Position numbers and translations under genes: made by a program. From Motacilla alba alba (Eukaryota; Chordata; Aves; Passeriformes; Motacillidae), in the NCBI RefSeq assembly GCF_015832195.1, contig NC_052030.1, positions 11,985,439 to 12,049,438 of the forward strand: a stretch of 64,000 nt of DNA. The letters run 5' to 3'. Below are positions 12,601-24,600 of the stretch, in pieces. Position 1 is the first letter of the stretch, and every line of letters begins with the position of its first letter. The notes under the pieces are model-generated. The model was not told the origin of the DNA, searched no databases, and saw nothing but the letters and a program-made list of their open reading frames with translations.

Positions 12601-15600
12601 GCAGCAGGGCAGCAGCACCCAAGCTTCCCCCCCTCACAGCTCTGCTCTCCAGAGCACAGCTTCATAATGGACTGGCTGAGCATTTCCTGAACTCCCCACC
12701 ATGCAAACTTCAAACCCCACTGCAGCTGGGCTGGGCTGCAGCATCCCCATCCAGCGCTCTTTGCTCCACCTGGGACACATGCTCCCTGCAATCTCCTGCA
12801 TCCTTCAAAAGCCAGGATTTCAGACACCCTACAGCACTGCAAACTCCTAAGATCATCACAGCTCCACCACCAGGAGAAGCTCCTGGTCAGGCACTTCAGG
12901 AACAGAAGCATCTATTCCTTCTCCATGCTTCCTCTGAGCAGCTCTTAGCAAGCATGTCCACTCCTGAGCAACCATCTGTGCTGGCTTTTAGCAGGGGTGT
13001 CCCCTCTGCTCCTCTCCCTGGCTGGGCTCAGCAGCCCATCAGCCTCTCCATCACACCAGTGAGTGACAGCGAGCCAAACCGGACCTGACACGGATCTAAA
13101 AATGGATGGGTAGTAACGCCGCCGTAGCAGCTGAAGGCAGCCTGTGGGCTGTGCCAAGCCCCAGCCCTCCCACAGCCCACGCTCCCACAGCTCCAGGGAA
13201 CAGAGCAGCTCTCTGGAGGGGAGGAGAAGAGCGAAGGTGACAGGAGGAACCAGTCCAATTCCTCTGCAAGCCCCGTGGTTTTCTTCCCTTGGCTGATGCA
13301 GACAAACCTCTCACGCCCAGAACAGCTCCCTTCACCATTCCCTCTCTGCATCATCATCCCGATGGCAATTTAATGTCTTCTGCTGTGCTGACCTCAGTGG
13401 AGACGGGAGGAAGCCCTGCGGATCCTCTGGGATGGGGCTCTCGGGGCTGGCCCCTGTGGCGACCGAGCTGTGACCCCGCTCCAGCCAGCCCCAGGCAGCA
13501 ACAATACCCCAGAAAGTAAAAGAGCCAGAAAGAAACGCTGGCATGTGGATGGGCTTTGCTAAAAATAGGGTCTGCTACAAAATAGGCAGAAAAATAGCTA
13601 AGCATACCCATTTTGCAAACAGAATCAGCAAATGTATTCACTTTGCAAATTCAGCAACCGTATGTTGCCTATTTTGTAGAATAGGCAAAATGCTTCCCTA
13701 AACTGAAAAATCCCCTTTCAAGGACACTGAATAAACTGGCTGGCAGAAATTCACCTATTTTGCATGACAGGCGACTCTACCGCAAGTCGTATTTTAGGAA
13801 CTGTGCTCTTGCAGCCTAATTAAACCTTTTCCCCCAGCTCCTTGATATTCACACAGAGATACTCACAACTCACTCTAGGTTTAGCACAGTAACCAGCCAT
13901 TTCCACCAGAAAGCAGTTCCCAGGCACTTCCCTCCTGCTTCCAGCAAAACCACGTGATGCTTCGCAGTCCCTTTTTTGAGGAAGGGAATATTGACCCAAT
14001 TCCCACCAAGCAGAAGTCCTCAGCTGCAGGAGGGGAGGTGCCCAGAGCATCACCCAACTGCTGTGCCACATCCTGATGGAGTCGTGAGCCCTGTAGCCCC
14101 TTGCCCTGGGAGAAGCTTTATCATGGACAAGCCTAAATGGACATGTATTTGGACACAAATGGGAGACGCAACCATTCTTTGGGAATGCAAGATCTGTGGC
14201 TTTTGGAATACTGGTAGGAAACAGCATGAAAACAGAAAGCATGAGGAAGGAAAAGAATTATTCAAAAGAAATTAGAAAATGATGTGATATCTGCCTTAGA
14301 AATGTATGTATTGGAAGTTACTTTTAAAGGTACAGCCTTCAAACCACTTCCCAGGCTTGTTATTTTGAATTTTTCCAACAATTCCTCCCAGTTTTGGCAC
14401 TTCTGTCCAAAACCAGCCCTAAAGACACTGAGAAAACCTGCAGCATTGCCAATGCAAGACACTAACACTGGCTCTTGAGCTTCCCCAGGACAGAGAACAC
14501 GAGCCAGGAGACAGTATTTACATTTTCCTCGTGAAACGTGGAGCCCTGTGAGCTGAATCCCCCATCACTGAACGACACTGCAAAATCCACCTTCCTGGTG
14601 GGAGCCACTGGTTTTCCTGGCATTTCCTCTTCTGTGCTGGCTTTGCTTCCAGCTCTTGCTGGGAACCACTGCAAGTGTCAGCACCAAAAATGTACAAATT
14701 CTGTGAAACCCACTCGAACTTTCTCCTCCAGTAAGTGCAGACTTTGCAACAAATGCCTTTGAAGGCTCACGATCAGCCCTGCCTTGCCCCTTACCCAACC
14801 AAGACCTGTGTCCTTAGAGGTCACTGGAACTCTCTCGCAACCTAGAAACAAACTGGCACAGAGCTTGAATTCTGTTTTTAAACCACAAATTCCTAGAACA
14901 TAGCTCTGTGGTCAGCTGGAAGGAGGCAGAGCAGCCTTCAGACCATTTACCGGAAGCAGAGTCAGCTTGTTTCACACCTCTCTTAGGGTTCAATTACTCA
15001 CAAAACAGACATTTATGCTGTGAATAGGCTTTCTGAGATCAATGATGGGTTCTGCTGTGATTAAGCCAACCCCAAGTGTTTGCTCTGTGGGAGGCACTTG
15101 CAGAGGGAGGTGCTGCCTGCAGCAGGCTCCGGGACCTCTCCTTCACATGTTATTTTAAGCAGGAGAGATTCCACAGTAATATAACAGGCAAAGTACAGAG
15201 TACCAGCACCTCTCTGCTGGAAATCATCCTTTTCTTTCTCACATAATAAATTAGGCTCTTTTATACATATAAAATAAGGTCTGAGGGAATCACTTACCCA
15301 CTGTTTGCGCGCATGATTTCTCCTCTTAAAGTATAAAATTAACTTTTTCCGCATTGCCTGGTTTCTGTAAAGAGAGGGAAAAAAAAGATGAGATCTGATT
15401 AACGAGGCGGCTGAAATACACAGCCTGGCTTTCCCCACTCCCAGAAGAGAGTGCAGCACAGCTTCCACCTTAACTTGGAATTGCATCAACTTGAGAACAG
15501 CAAATGCTCTTATCTCAGACCTGGAGCCAGCCTAGAGAAAGCCCAACAAACCCTCTGAGACCGGGAGCTGCACCCACATCTGTGGGTAGACCAGGACTAA

Positions 15601-18600
15601 AGTTGAGAACTAAATTAATCAAGTCCCACTGCAAACCTTCCCCGTGTTCTCAGCACCACACGTGGGCAGACAGCTCTGCATCTGTTCATGGGTCAGGCTG
15701 GTCCTTCCTTGATTTCACACTGTTCTGCAAAACCCCAGTGCGTGCCCAAGAGCTGGGGGGCTCAGGCCAAGCTCTGCATGGCAGGAGGTGGCACCCCCGA
15801 GCAGAGACCACCCTGGGCACCCCGGTGCCCACATCAGCAGCGACGGGGATGTCAGAGCACACACGCTCCCCCAAGGGCTCTGAGGCCCTGATAAGGAGGC
15901 AGGATCACAGCAGGGCTTGCAGCACTTATCTCCTGACCTCTCGCCTCCTTGGAGCTGTGCCCAACAGAGCTGCAAACAACCAGCCAGGAGAGTTTAGCCA
16001 CTTGCAGAATTGGGACCTCAAGGGGGAAACTGGCCACCGCAACCCCAACCACCCCAGTGTCTGCCCAGACATCCCCTCACTTTCTTCTTCTTTTTACTTT
16101 CTAAAGGCAGCGTGAAAGAACTGCTCAAAGAGAAGCAGCACAGAGCTGAAAAGGCTGCAGGAGCTCCCAGAGCCAGCATGAGCCTCAGAGCTGAGCTCCT
16201 GTGGTTGTTCCTGTTGCTAATATTCACAGCAATAAAATCTCTAGGTAAAAGGTAGAGACCAGGGGCAAAGGAGTTTCCTTAAGTCTTTTATCCCGATTAA
16301 AGGCAGAGCTGCAGTGTGTAATTACTGATCAGGAGCTTAGCAGTCTCATGTAGGCATGTTCTGTGGGATTTAGCTGAATGAAGAGACACCCTTGCTGCTT
16401 CCTCATTCCCCTCCTGTGTGGCTAGCAGGAAGGGAAAAACCACCCTCCAGCCCTTGTAAATCCCTCAGCATAATTAGCAGCAAACAGGATTGTTTGGGAA
16501 GGGGCAGAGGGCCCAACTCTCTTAGAGAGAACTGGGGGCAGTCCTGGCTAAGTTTAGGAATGGAGAACATTGCAGAAAGCATTGACACTTTTCCCTTTTT
16601 AAACTCTCTTCTTGCTACACCACTTGGGCACTCACAGGAATGACAGCAACCCCACAGCAAGCACTGCCCTGGGAACCACAGCTCCCTGCAGCACTGTTTG
16701 CCAGCCCCAGCTCCCCACATGCTGCTGCATCCCTTCACATCACACACAGTGAGCTTTGCTCCGTGGCCCCAGCGCTGTGTGGTGCCTCAGTGGGCAGCAA
16801 ACCCTCCTGCAGAGACCCCATCAGACACATTTCCTTCCAAGGTTCAGCTCTCTGAGAGGGTCACTGTGCCCAACAAACACATTCCTAATCCTAATGGAAG
16901 CTCCAACACCAGGAAACCTTTGGGGTAGTGCTAATGATGGTCCCCAACAGGAGGCCATGGATTGTCCCTTGGGGCCAGCCCAGCTAAATCAAGCCCTGCC
17001 CTGCCCATGTCAGCCTGGGTGACATCCAGGAGCATGGCGGGGCTTTGACACGCTGCTGCTGCTGCTGGATCAGCTGCACAAGTTCTTAGAAAACAGGAGA
17101 GCAAATGAAGGAAATCAGCAGCTCTTATGCAGCTGATGGGTTGCCTTGAGTTGTGCATCATGGCTGACCTTGAAAGTGTGAATGCAGGCAAAGGCTTAAT
17201 GGCTCTGCAGCTGCAAAAATCAGAAATGCCTTGAAAGCCAGTGCATGTTTACCACCACCAAGGCTGAAGTAATCAAAGAGTGAAAGGATTACAACAACAA
17301 CAAACCCCCTCATGCCCTGAATGTTTTTGCCACTTTATCTTTTTGTTTTGTTTTGTTTTTGCATAAGGTCAACCTTTCAAAGGTTAATACAATCTTGGTA
17401 AATATAAATAGGCTTCACAGTTTATCTTGCTACATGTACTGCTGTTACTTAGAAACCGTTTGCAGCGAGGTTAATTCGGGCCACGTGTCTCCCAAGCACA
17501 CGCTGTGCTCCCCGGGCAAATCAGCGAGCCCAGCACAACTGCTGTGCACAGGTGAGGAAGATGAGGGCTGTCTGCTGGGAGCTGGGCACGGAAATAACCA
17601 CTGTGGAGTGGCACAGGGCAAGGGCTGCTCGTGCAAGGTGCCAGCCCTCCTCCCTTCTCCTCCTCCCCTGCCTGAGTCCTGCGGTTTTCTGGGGAAAGCG
17701 TCAAGGATGGAGACCTGAGCAGCACAGGGGCGAAGAATCAGGCAGCTCCCAGGCAGGAGGAGTGGGTGCTCCTTAGACAAAGCAACAGTGACTCTTGTGG
17801 GCAGTTCAAAGTATTGCTGGGCTGGCATGTCACACCATGCCGGGTGGGGAGGATGTGCAAGCTCCCTGTCCTATCCTCAGCAGTGTCCCTAAGGACTGGG
17901 CAAGCTGGGACAGACACAGAGCCCCCCAGCTTGTGCAAGCTCCCTGTCCTATCCTCAGCAGTGTCCCTAAGGACTGGGCAAGCTGGGACAGACACAGAGC
18001 CCCCCCAGCTTCTGGTGAGCTGGTGTTCGGAGGCTGCCAGATGGCACATCCCCATCCTTGTGGTCAACAATTCATCTATGGATGGAGCCATCTCCACTCC
18101 TGACTTCCCTGTGCTGCAGAACTCATCCTCCTTCCCCTGCCCCACTGCCCTCCTGGTGAGCCCCACACAGAGCACAGCTCTCAGAGCCAGTCTCCAAGGC
18201 GCCGAGTGAGACCCATCTCCCAGTGCCAGCAAAGCAAAGCCAGCCCTGCGCGAGGCAGCTGCTTCCACCTTCACTGGCTTGGCCCAAGGTTGCTTTTGTT
18301 TTATGTCTTTCACAGTGGAGCCAGTCAAGGAGAGAACCTGTAACTCTGACTTTTGAGCTACTTGGCCCAGGTCCACACGAAGGACTTGACCGCGGTCCTT
18401 CCGGAGGCTGCGACGCTGAAAGGATGTGGGTGCACGCACGCGTGTCGGTGCTGCGTGTACCCACGTGTGGAGGCTGCCAAAGCCCTGGGAGAAGGCTCCC
18501 AAAGGACACAAAGAGCTGATGCACAGCAGCACACCTGGCCGAGCCTGGGGAGACCTTCAACTGGCGCAAGACGAGATGAAAGGAAGTTTGCTATTTGAGC

Positions 18601-21600
18601 AAAACTAATCAGGGGTATTTAATTACACAGGAACGTCTTTCATCAGCCAGAGCAAACAAAGCAGGGACCAAACTCAAAGAGCGATGGGAAGGAGGCAGCC
18701 AGCAGCTGGCAAAGCCATTGCACAGCAAGATGGATCACACAGGCAAGGGTAGGAAACCGAGGAAGCTCCAGCCAAACAAAGCACAGGGAGATGAGAGAGC
18801 TGCAAACCAGGAGACCTGAGGAGCACAGCAAGAACACTCTGAGGTGAAACCAGCCCAGAGGCAACCGAGACCCAAACAGCTCTGTCCTCCCCTCTGCCAC
18901 GCCTGCTCCTGCGCAGGGCTGGTGCCAGGAGCCCCAGCTGCAGCTCAGGGCAGTCACTGATTCCCTGCAGCCACAGGACTGCCACAGCGAGGGCAGGGAG
19001 CAGCTCACCCTGTTCACAGGTCACTGCACCCATTCCCTGCTCGCTCTGAAATGGCTGCAGCGCACAGCTCCAGCTGCTAACACACTGTAACCTACTAACC
19101 CCAAGGCAGGGCACGCTTCTGGAAAGCCAGCTGCTCAGAGCAGTTCCTTGCAGTATTTAGAAACACTTTCTGGGGAAGAAAAGCAAAGCAGACCTTCAGT
19201 TATTTACCCCAGAGCCCTTGGGCACTGGGAAGGACTAAACCCCCAGCACCGTCAGTGCCTCTGAGGGTGAAGTGGCAGACGTTTGTAAGTCTGGATGTAC
19301 AGTCAGGCAAGCTGGTGGTGCCCAGAAACACCTCTGCCATGCCCTGAAGCCCAAATTGACAACACAAGCCCAAGTGTTGCAAGTTACTCCCTCCCCAAAC
19401 CAGTATTGGCTTTTTACTGGCAAGAGGAAGAAGCAGAAGGTAGCAGAGTGTGTCTCCATCATTTAGTAATTCATCACTAGGTAATCTGCTGCCTTGGTGC
19501 ATGCCAATAGAGAATAAAAGAGATGAGAAACCTTGAATGGGATGAGCAGGGAGCTGCTAGGTGAATTTCTAATGAGGAAAATGTCTACAAGCACTAATAA
19601 AAAGAGCTGAAAGAGAATGCATTAGTAATGACAGGGTTTGAAAGAACATTTGTGTTACATGTCAGGCTTCAACTATGAATTTAGAGGCAATCCAGTGCTA
19701 CTGAATCCCCTAAACAGCAAGTAATGAAAAGATGACTTAAATTTCCCAATGCGACAAGTGATTTGGAAAGCCACAGTTTGAGATTTTTCAGAAGACAGCT
19801 GTTCTGCTCTTTTTTTGGGGGGGCACTTAGAAAACAAAAAGAGATTCAGAAGCCCTGAAACCTCTGTGAAAATCCTGACTTCAGATTTTGATTCTGCAGA
19901 GGCAGATTTCCTGCCCTCTCCCCAGGAAGCTCTCAGCTGCAGACAGCAACCCAGATGTGCAAATATTAACAGTGCACTCAGCTCTGCTGCTGCTGGATCT
20001 GGGCACGTGAGAAAACCCAAATCACACCGAGCTCTCCATCTGTTTCAACTGTACATTCGGAGAGGTTCTCCAACACCTCTCCAAGCATCTTGAGGGGACA
20101 CAGCCTGACTTCACCCCAACGTTCCTGAATTTCAGTGTAAAGCAAGGAGAAGTTCTTGAAGGGGAGGCTTAAAGCAAACCCTGTGAACAGCACCTTGCAT
20201 GCAGTTACCCTGGGCTATTCACTTTGCTTTTTGCCTGCTTTTTCAAGGCTCGGGGAAACTCACATTTTGCTTTCAAATACAAGTCTCACAGCATATGATT
20301 GCAAGATGATGCTTTGGAAAGGGGGGAGGAGAGTCCTGCCGGGCTGTTTTTCATGGCTGACCGAGCAGGAATCTCCTGCCGCAGAGACGAAGGCCCCCTT
20401 GGAGAATATCTCTTCAGACAGACAGCAGGTAATTGATCCTGCTCATGTGAACAACATCTTGTCATTTTTCAAACACTTGGAGGAAAGAAGGTTAATATCT
20501 TTGGAGCCTGAGTCTGGGGAATACAGAGAGTCACTACAGTGGCAGGGTGGGAAGGGCAGCTCTCATCCTTGTACAACCAGCTGGCAAAGCACTGAAATAA
20601 AGACCTTGAACAGAGGCACTGGTGCTTCAGTGGTGCACCAGCATATTCTGCATTTGTTGTATTTCATCAAAATGCAGAAAAAGGGTCTTTTGTAGCCTTC
20701 TCAACCGATGCACAATCACTCGAGTGGTTTCCAGCTGTGCTCAGGGCTGTGATGCATCTTGAAGAAACTTTTCAGTCTGCTGCAAAGCCAAAATATTCTC
20801 ACCTTGAAAAACAGCAAGGGCCAAGCCAGCCACAGGGGCAAAGCTCACCCCATCCCTGTGAAATGAGGGCACTAAATGCCACCTTGCCCTCCTCCTTCTT
20901 GATGAGGAAGTGGCAGAGCCCTTCTCTCCAACAATGCAGGAATTTCAAACAGAAAGGACACGGTCCCATCAAAGGTAGGTCAAGTCTTTGGAACAAACCA
21001 CTCAAGGGTGCCTTGGATCCCGCAGCAGATGTAGCATACAAAATTAACCATGTTTGCTCGAAGCCTGCACTCACAGGTGAACCAAAGGGACCGTGCAGAC
21101 GAGGAACAGAGCACAGCTAGGCAGCTAAATAGGACTTAAAAGCTTTTGAAGCTGCAAACACTGGAATGAACTGGGGCATGAAATTAATTTTAACTGCACT
21201 GAATAGGAGAGAGGCCATAAAACTCCATGAATATAAGAGACTGGTAACATTTTAGTAAGAGTAGAAATTCTCCCCGTAACTCCCCAGTCAGCTCTATTAG
21301 CATACATGACTCATCCCAGCTGAAAAGCAAAGCAAACAAGAAGGGAGAATTAAATGAGTGTTGCAAGGCAGAGAGTATAGCTGTGGAGAAATCGAGGAAT
21401 CCTGGCTTTCTGATATTCAAATGCCTTCCTACTGACACTTGCAAACATTCAACTGAGAATAAAAAATTCACACTAAGAAGCGTTTAAAAACAAAACAAAA
21501 CAAAAAGCTAGGAAAGGTACTTCTGACAATAACAGCCTGGCCATCTTGTGCCCATGAGGCTCCAAACCAGCTTCACATGGAAGCAGTTCCCAGCTGGCAC

Positions 21601-24600
21601 GACACAGCCAGGATGAAGCGAGGATTTGTGGACAGAATCACAACCCAGATGATTTTCCAGCAATCTGCCAAAAGGCTTTTTCATCATGGCTAAATCTGCA
21701 TAGGGTGAAGCTGTTCTGGAGAATGTGCATCCAATTACACCTTGGCAAAATATAACCTGTGGTGTCCTGGCAGCTGTCCTGATGCTCTAATGCATCTGGC
21801 TGCTGTCTCCCAGCACCCTGAGGATTTACTCCATCTTCTATGGAAACAGCCACCTCAGGCTATGGAGCAGAAACTGCTCTTCTGGAGCAGAAAGGCACAA
21901 ACGTATTAAGAACAAGGAAAAGATAAAAAATATCTTCAAATTCAGCTTGTGGAAGAGTTGTGGATCAGATGTGAACATCCAAGCGTAACTCAGTCAAAAC
22001 AGAGGAGTCCAATATCTTTTGCTCTTGGTCAAAGGACCCTGAATCATTTGTTTGGAACAATCACCAAAATCTTGATTTCCTATCTGCCTTCCAACCACCA
22101 AAATGTCCTTTAACTTGCAGCATGGACAGGGAGATGGGAGAAAAGACACACCAATTTCTCTGCATGTCCACCAACAAGCAGCAAAGTGCAGACCAGACCC
22201 AAGGACCTCCAAGACAGACCCACGGCCAGAACCAGCCAACATCTGGAGCCCAGACTGCTCAGGGGCCTTGCACTGACCCAGATCTGTAACTGTGCTCGGC
22301 TGGCATCAATAACCAGCTGAAGGCAGCTAATTGCCAGGTTTCTGGAAGGAGGAGACGGAGGCTTTTCATTAAAATGTGTGGTTTCCTTCCCGTATTTTTG
22401 CAGCATTAATCACAGCGAGCATTAACCCCAAGCCTGCCTGTTCCAACCTCTCCTTGGTCTGTCACTGCCACTGCTACAGCCACTGTCACTGTCTGGGGTG
22501 GGGATAACCCTGCAGAGGCAGGGATGGAAGGGAACACCTGCACTGCTGGCTGGTTTGATGGGGCTTCACCTCTTACCAACAGTTTTACTCCCGACCTGCG
22601 CAGTCAGTTCCCTCTTGTTTGCGCCCGTCTTTCAGGCAGCAACCCAGGACAGGAAATGGCTTAAATCACAGGAAAATGTGATCACAAACCCACAAATACT
22701 GGCAGGGGAATGGAGAGTGGGTGAAGTATCCTAATCTGCTTTTAACTCGCTCTTTGAAGGACAACACTAGCGATCAGCTTGAAACTGCCACCTTCAGCAC
22801 CTGCACTGGGATGGCTGTGGGGCCCTTCAAGGCATCCCCGAGGGCTGGTGACTTCCACAGCCCACCAGAGCAGGGGTGGGACACGACCAGCAATGCAGAG
22901 AGCACATCCTTGAGCCAGCACCTTGGTCTACACAAGATGGTTGATCACTCATCAGCCCCCTGAACTGACAGGCACCCCCCAAAGTGACAGGGACCCTGTG
23001 AGCCCTGTGGGAGCTGAGGGGCTGGGGGTGACGCTGGGCTGGAATGTTTTGCAGGGAGTGCACTGCTGGGATGACACAGGAAGCTCTGGGTGGAGCAGGA
23101 ACAGAGCAGGGCCTGGCAGCGAGCAGTGGGGTCACACCACCAAACCCTCCTCCCTGCAGCCCTTGGGGACAGAGAGCCCCTAAACGTTGCCACCTCCTAC
23201 CATGCTCCCCTAGAGCAAAGGTACAGGAACTCTTCCCTCATAAACCCCCGGGATCAATTAACATACCGCTGAAAAGCAAGAGATTATTAACTTTTGTTAA
23301 TAGATTATTAAAGATGATTATCACCAGCTGACCGAGCTGGTACCAAAATAGACTCGCTGCAGGCAGCTCAGAGCAATCATCAGTTCATTCAAGGCAGATA
23401 AAAAGTTTCAGATCTGGTTTGACTATTTAAATTTCCAACAATAATCACAATTATCGCTATTCTCATTATCTGTTATAGTTCCTTCTATGTTCAGGAAGTC
23501 ACTGTGGTTATTAAACACATGCTGATGATTAAATCATGTATTGAGGTGATAAGTCAAATTAGATGATTGCTAAGTCTCAGTAAGTATCTTTGAAATAACC
23601 AGTTGTTATTAGACATTCAAGAGGTCCTTCATGAAAATCTAATTGTAATTGCAACTTTTCATTTTACCTCATCTTTCTCGCATGCAAACACACACACACA
23701 CAGAAGCAGCTGATCTCATATTTCAGTACGGGAGAGACACAGAAGAAAGCACTTAAGGTAAGTGTTGTCTGGGAAAACATCAAGGACCCACATCCACCCC
23801 ACCCTGAGAAAATCAAACAGCACTTTCAGCATCCACCTTAAGTTACAGCTCCTGACCGCTGAGCTCCTGGAGCTGCTTTGTGCTGCAGGCACCCAGAGGA
23901 GCTCTAACAGGATGCTCACAATTCCTCGGCAGCTTTAACTGGGGTCTGGGAGCAAGCTGGCACCCCTCCTGCTCCATCTACTGCCCAACCCGACATTTAA
24001 CCAGCTCTATCGCCACATACTTACATTTTAATGTTCTCATGGTACTGCCTGGTGTCTGAAGGCTGGTTGTATAACGGCTGAAACAAATAAGAGAAACGAA
24101 GGCATAAATGCTACGGTGTGACATTTAGCAACTTCAACCCATCAGCAGCGCCGCTGCCTCGCTGCAGACGCCCAGCCCGTGTCCCCAGCCCCGTCCCGGC
24201 CGTACCGGAGGGTGCTGGCTCCGGGCAGAGCCGCTCGAGTGCCGGTGCATCCCGGCTGAGCCCCGGCGAGGGCGGGCAGCGCCCGGGCTGCCGCGGAACG
24301 AGCGATCTGCGGCGGCGTCCGGACCAACCCGGCCCGGGGGACGCGGCTGCTATTCACCGATTACAGCACGCACTGCGCCTCGCAACATACGACACGGGGG
24401 AGGCGAGGGGAAAGCGGGGCTCGGGGAGCGGGGAGAGACAGTCTGTGAGCCGCGAGTTGTTATGTCTACGCGGTACAAGCCTGCCGGAGCCCTCGCAGCG
24501 AGCCAGGCACGGGCAACTGCAGGCAGGACGGGTTTGGCCCTGGGGTTTCCAGCGTTGCCAGGTCCCCCAGCACACCTGAGAACGGCGATGCTCATCTGGT

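Larger units (their letters stand above)
15365..24024 (-). other. NCOR2: NCOR2 intron between exons G and F
   Basis: This 8660-bp intron contains a 78-bp tandem duplication (17854-18010), a short CA repeat near 23688-23702, and an AT-rich conserved-looking block (23255-23660) close to exon G. A plus-strand exon-like segment at 16111-16244 is discussed as a weak finding. The remainder is unremarkable. Confidence 0.85.

Noticed and set aside
14124..14272. Zinc-finger-like peptide (CKICGF then KQHENRKH) on the plus strand
   Set aside because: Spacing between the Cys pair and the first His is nine residues, not the usual twelve, and there is no neighbouring finger or splice context. Chance similarity is more likely.
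15504..16115. 203-codon open frame on the plus strand
   Set aside because: It has no recognisable motif or codon bias and lies within the intron between exons G and F; composition explains it.
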